Positions 8,262 through 10,116 of a stretch of 10,116 nt of DNA are shown one piece after another; the stretch's first letter is position 1; each line of letters opens with the position of its first letter. The notes beneath the pieces are model-generated. The model did not search any database, had not been told where the DNA came from, and was given only the letters and a program-made list of their open reading frames with translations. Source of the stretch: Victivallales bacterium (GTDB taxonomy: Bacteria; Verrucomicrobiota; Lentisphaeria; Oligosphaerales; Oligosphaeraceae). The stretch spans positions 1-10,116 of the forward strand of contig JAFYGL010000670.1 in NCBI GenBank assembly GCA_017543165.1. The letters are read 5' to 3'. Made by a program: the position numbers and the translations under genes.

Positions 8262-8311
8262 AACGGGGCGGAACGGGGCGGAACGGGGCGGAACGGGGCG
8301 GAACGGGGCGG
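8262..8311. repeat. Tandem repeat A: five perfect copies of the 10-bp unit AACGGGGCGG
   Basis: Five identical 10-bp units in a row (8262-8271, 8272-8281, 8282-8291, 8292-8301, 8302-8311). The period is close to one helical turn, so each unit presents the same face of the DNA. The plus strand carries five GGGG runs separated by 6 nt, which could form a G-quadruplex. The array sits directly upstream of the glycosyltransferase, where a -35 element would be. Confidence 0.97.
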
Positions 8312-8324
8312 CTAAAGCCGCCCC
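8305..8324. other. Perfect GC hairpin at the junction of the two repeat arrays
   Basis: GGGGCGGC (8305-8312), loop TAAA, GCCGCCCC (8317-8324): an 8-bp all-GC stem formed by the last 10-bp unit and the first 17-bp unit. On the minus strand it lies about 90 nt beyond the stop of the PRPP-synthetase-like gene and could stall or protect that transcript. No T run follows, so it is not a canonical intrinsic terminator. Confidence 0.7.
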
Positions 8325-8411
8325 CTCCAAAGGGCCGCCCCCTCCAAAGGGCCGCCACCTCCGAAGGGCCGCCCCCTCCGAAGGGCCGCCCCCCTCCGAA
8401 GGGCAGCCCCG
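8317..8411. repeat. Tandem repeat B: five copies of a 17-18-bp GCCGCCCCCTCC(A/G)AAGG unit
   Basis: Units are at 8317-8333, 8334-8350, 8351-8367, 8368-8384 and 8385-8402, plus a degenerate partial (8403-8411) that ends against the stop codon of the neighbouring gene. Copies 1-2 read CCAAAGG and copies 3-5 CCGAAGG; copy 3 has one C-to-A change and copy 5 one extra C. As minus-strand RNA each unit can fold a small CCCU/AGGG hairpin, and the A/G difference falls in its loop. There are no unique spacers, so this is not CRISPR. The plus strand is C-rich here, the reverse of repeat A. Confidence 0.95.
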
Positions 8412-8412
8412 T

Positions 8413-9621
8413 TTACAACTTGTCGTCCTCTTCCAGGCCGATCATGGTCTTCCAGCGTGGATTCTTCCTGGAGATATCCAGCGAGAAGAGGCGTTCAGTC
8501 TCATTGACTGGCAGATTGAACACCTTCTTCTTCAGGATATGGGCAATCCAGCGTTCCAGCTTCAGGACCAGGAGTTTTCTGCGCAGGCGCCCCTGCATGT
8601 CCCTGTTAAGGATGTTGGGCAATGTATTGGTGGTTATTATTTCGTCCACAGAGGCGTCGTTCAGGTTTTCCTTGACCTCGGAACTAGAGTAGAAGTGCGT
8701 CACCACGAAGATGATACGGCTGGCGCCTGCCTCCTTCAGATGGCGGCAGCATTCCACAATCGTGTTGCCAGTGCGCACCATATCGTCAATGACGACGATT
8801 TCGCGTCCCTTGATTTCCTCCAGGGAAGTGGGGCTGTTCTCAGCCGCCTGAATTGCGACCTTTCTTTCACCGCTGCGGACCTTGTCCATCAACAGCAATT
8901 GTGGTTTGAGCGGCATCAAAAGCTTGCCCGCCTCCTCGCACATGCATTCATACACTTCCCTTACAAAGGGGGCCGCACCCTTGTCAGGTGCGCACACTAT
9001 AAAGCCATTGCTTGGATCCAGCATCTGCTCATGCTGCACCAAATACATTGCATACAGGCTGGCTGGAGACAGATTATAGAATTTCCCGTTGAATTTCCTG
9101 TTGAACAAATCCTGTACGGAAACCGAGTGGTTGTGCACGGTCAGCACTGTGTCCACACCGCTGGTTGCAAGCAATTCAGCATAAAGCCGCGCGGAAAATG
9201 GCTGCCCGTCAAACTTCTTGTAGTCCTGGATAGTGCGCTGGAACGCCACATTGCCATATTCTGGGCGGGCGCCCCTGTCCTGTGCGCTATAGAACAAATC
9301 AGGCTCCACCAGTGTCACGCTTTCCGCACCGTTGTCCTTGGCGGCCCTGGCCACCAGGAAAGTGCGCATTGCCCTAGCGTTGCGGGTGAATTCGCCGCTG
9401 CCAGTAGAAACAATGACCACGTTCTTTCCCTCCAGAGAATGGCCTATGCGATGTGGGTCATCAGTCTCCCCGCAAATAAAACGAGGGCAGAACTCGCTGT
9501 TGGCAAAGTTCTTCAACGCAATCTCATCCGAGATATCCGTTTTCTGCCCCATGAAATACGCAACATCACTAGCCAGTGGATCGTCCGACACGGTGCCAAC
9601 GACTACGATTTCCCCGCTCAT
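8413..9621 (-). CDS. prs: Ribose-phosphate pyrophosphokinase-like protein (divergent, enlarged PRPP synthetase)
   Basis: Likely makes PRPP from ribose 5-phosphate and ATP for nucleotide, His and Trp synthesis. The 402 aa exceed the usual ~315. Numbered from the chosen start, the family landmarks are YSAQD (111-115, compare ARQD of the ATP-binding region), QPFSARLYAELL (140-151), TVHNHSVSVQDLF (161-173, compare the DLHA signature), PDKGAAPFV (212-220) and the PRPP loop VVIDDMVRTGNT (276-287) with its DD-x3-TG-x-T pattern. Odd points: about 15 extra residues between AQD and QPFSA, HNHS in place of DLHA, and a basic C-terminal extension of about 60 residues. The ATG at 9621 is chosen because AAGGAG lies 6 nt upstream. 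A longer frame from 9702 would begin inside the -35 box of the only good promoter. It may be a diverged synthetase or a homologue with altered regulation. Confidence 0.8.
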   Translation of the reverse strand: MSGEIVVVGTVSDDPLASDVAYFMGQKTDISDEIALKNFANSEFCPRFICGETDDPHRIGHSLEGKNVVIVSTGSGEFTRNARAMRTFLVARAAKDNGAESVTLVEPDLFYSAQDRGARPEYGNVAFQRTIQDYKKFDGQPFSARLYAELLATSGVDTVLTVHNHSVSVQDLFNRKFNGKFYNLSPASLYAMYLVQHEQMLDPSNGFIVCAPDKGAAPFVREVYECMCEEAGKLLMPLKPQLLLMDKVRSGERKVAIQAAENSPTSLEEIKGREIVVIDDMVRTGNTIVECCRHLKEAGASRIIFVVTHFYSSSEVKENLNDASVDEIITTNTLPNILNRDMQGRLRRKLLVLKLERWIAHILKKKVFNLPVNETERLFSLDISRKNPRWKTMIGLEEDDKL

Positions 9622-9627
9622 CATTTT

Positions 9628-9633
9628 CTCCTT
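9628..9633 (-). promoter_or_regulatory. Shine-Dalgarno AAGGAG of the PRPP-synthetase-like gene
   Basis: AAGGAG on the minus strand is 3 nt before the ATG at 9624 and 6 nt before the adjacent in-frame ATG at 9621. The second spacing is more usual. The two starts differ by a single Met. Confidence 0.75.
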
Positions 9634-9673
9634 GATGCAAGTCCAGTTAAAACACAAATGATTCAAGTTGGAC

Positions 9674-9702
9674 ATAATATATACCATTATCCAAAGAGGC
9701 AA
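9674..9702 (-). promoter_or_regulatory. Promoter of the PRPP-synthetase-like gene
   Basis: Minus strand: -35 TTGCCT (9702-9697), 17-nt spacer, -10 TATTAT (9679-9674). Predicted transcription start is near 9667, giving a leader of about 45 nt before the ATG at 9621. An overlapping TATATT lies 2 nt upstream of the -10 box. Confidence 0.6.
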
Positions 9703-9773
9703 GAGGCATTAACCATCAGTTTTACATGGTTTTTATTTTCCGTCGTAGTGGCTCATCGCTTGTTTCAACTTGA

Positions 9774-9795
9774 GTGAGCGCACTTTGGCGCTCAC
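9774..9795. promoter_or_regulatory. 22-bp palindrome, candidate operator in the divergent intergenic region
   Basis: GTGAGCGC (9774-9781), 6-nt centre ACTTTG, GCGCTCAC (9788-9795): perfect 8-bp arms. It ends 1 nt before the -35 box of the rightward promoter and about 70 nt upstream of the leftward one. The position suits a dimeric activator or repressor. No T run follows on either strand and no gene ends here, so a terminator is unlikely. Confidence 0.55.
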
Positions 9796-9796
9796 A

Positions 9797-9825
9797 TTGG
9801 AAGTTTTGAAATTACCTCGTATATT
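9797..9825 (+). promoter_or_regulatory. Promoter of the rightward ceramidase-like gene
   Basis: -35 TTGGAA (9797-9802), 17-nt spacer, -10 TATATT (9820-9825), with transcription expected to start near 9832. This leaves a leader of about 50 nt before the ATG at 9882. Confidence 0.55.
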
Positions 9826-9866
9826 TTAACGATTGTTTTTGGGCAAGTGGCAGGAAATACTGAATC

Positions 9867-9872
9867 AAGGAG
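9867..9872 (+). promoter_or_regulatory. Shine-Dalgarno AAGGAG of the rightward partial gene
   Basis: AAGGAG lies 9 nt before the ATG at 9882. A nearer ATG at 9874 is 1 nt away and reaches a stop after four codons, so it is not the start. Confidence 0.7.
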
Positions 9873-9881
9873 AATGTTGCG

Positions 9882-10116
9882 ATGTTGAAGTTGGGTTGTG
9901 CCGAAGAAATCTTGGAAGTGCCGCTCTTTGCGGAATTGTATGGCTATGGTCCCTACGCCGACAGGCGAAACAAAGGTGTGCTGTCACCATTGTACTGCCG
10001 CGCATTTACATTCTATGACGGCAAGCAGCGGGCGATGGTGATATACAGCGACGTCTGCACCACAAGGGATGAATATGCCCGCGAACTGCGGGCAAAACTG
10101 GCCTGCGCATATCATC
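9882..10116 (+). CDS. N-terminus of a neutral/alkaline ceramidase-like protein (3'-truncated)
   Basis: The frame is open from the ATG at 9882 to the end of the window: 78 residues, with the rest outside. The layout resembles the start of the neutral/alkaline ceramidase N-terminal domain: a short MLKLGCAEEIL strand, GYGPYADRR (21-29), a region leading to YCRAFTFYDGKQRAMVIYSD (38-57), then a helix (EYARELRAKLA). In that family the matching region reads roughly G-Y-x-x-R, then A-x-x-x-x-D-G-x-x-x-x-x-x-x-D. Such proteins are amidases or uncharacterised hydrolases in many bacteria. No signal peptide is visible. The metal-binding histidines that would confirm the call lie beyond the edge, so the assignment rests on a short stretch and is tentative. 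Confidence 0.5.
   Translation, partial: MLKLGCAEEILEVPLFAELYGYGPYADRRNKGVLSPLYCRAFTFYDGKQRAMVIYSDVCTTRDEYARELRAKLACAYH

Noticed and set aside
8317..8402. Short regular repeats as a CRISPR array
   Set aside because: The 17-bp units are directly contiguous with no unique spacers, and no cas gene is nearby. It is a simple tandem repeat.
9622..9702. N-terminal extension of the PRPP-synthetase-like protein by 27 residues
   Set aside because: The extended start codon lies within the -35 box, the added residues resemble no family sequence, and a Shine-Dalgarno sequence stands before the inner start.
8539..9777. A 412-codon open frame on the plus strand opposite the PRPP-synthetase-like gene
   Set aside because: The opposite strand has the PRPP loop, a Shine-Dalgarno sequence and a promoter. 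The plus-strand translation shows no domain and runs through the -10 and -35 boxes of the real gene.
9774..9795. The palindrome as an intrinsic terminator
   Set aside because: No T run follows on either strand, and the genes on both sides point away from it.
9833..10018. A 61-codon plus-strand open frame near the right edge
   Set aside because: It overlaps the better supported frame from 9882, which has a Shine-Dalgarno sequence, stays open to the window end and resembles a known family.

Overview
The window is bacterial DNA of moderate-to-high GC from an anaerobic, probably fermentative organism. The left 4.2 kb encodes a soluble three-subunit [FeFe] hydrogenase of the NAD-linked, electron-bifurcating type. 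The accessory genes on the right are a GH35-like glycosidase, a GT-C membrane glycosyltransferase and the start of a ceramidase-like protein. That mix is compatible with the Planctomycetes-Verrucomicrobia-Lentisphaerae/Kiritimatiellota group from a gut or other anoxic habitat. This placement is an inference from gene content; no marker gene in the window settles it.

Layout. Positions 1-4169 (+): hydC (5' end cut off), hydB and hydA are tightly spaced (3 and 9 nt gaps) and end at a strong intrinsic terminator (4185-4226). Positions 4227-4300 are a short convergent gap with a small GTGGGCGC repeat cluster. Positions 4301-8245 (-): a two-gene unit, with a GT39/ArnT-like membrane glycosyltransferase first and a cytoplasmic GH35-like glycosidase second. 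The two are 18 nt apart once the glycosidase start is corrected to 6412. Positions 8246-8412: an intergenic region made almost wholly of two GC-rich tandem repeat families (five 10-bp units, then five 17-18-bp units) joined by a perfect hairpin. Positions 8413-9621 (-): a divergent, enlarged PRPP-synthetase-like protein with a good promoter. Positions 9622-9881: a divergent intergenic region with a promoter facing each way and a 22-bp palindrome. Position 9882 to the window end (+): the start of a gene resembling the N-terminal part of neutral/alkaline ceramidase-like proteins.

How the genes work together. HydC, HydB and HydA should form one enzyme that couples H2 to NAD(H) and ferredoxin, with electrons moving through FMN and many Fe-S clusters to or from the H-cluster; the maturases HydE, HydF and HydG are not in the window. 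The glycosyltransferase and glycosidase are probably co-transcribed and may act on related glycans, but the substrate cannot be read from the sequence. No CRISPR array, tRNA, rRNA, transposase or defence system was seen. The least explained parts are the double tandem-repeat region at 8262-8411 and the divergent PRPP-synthetase-like gene.
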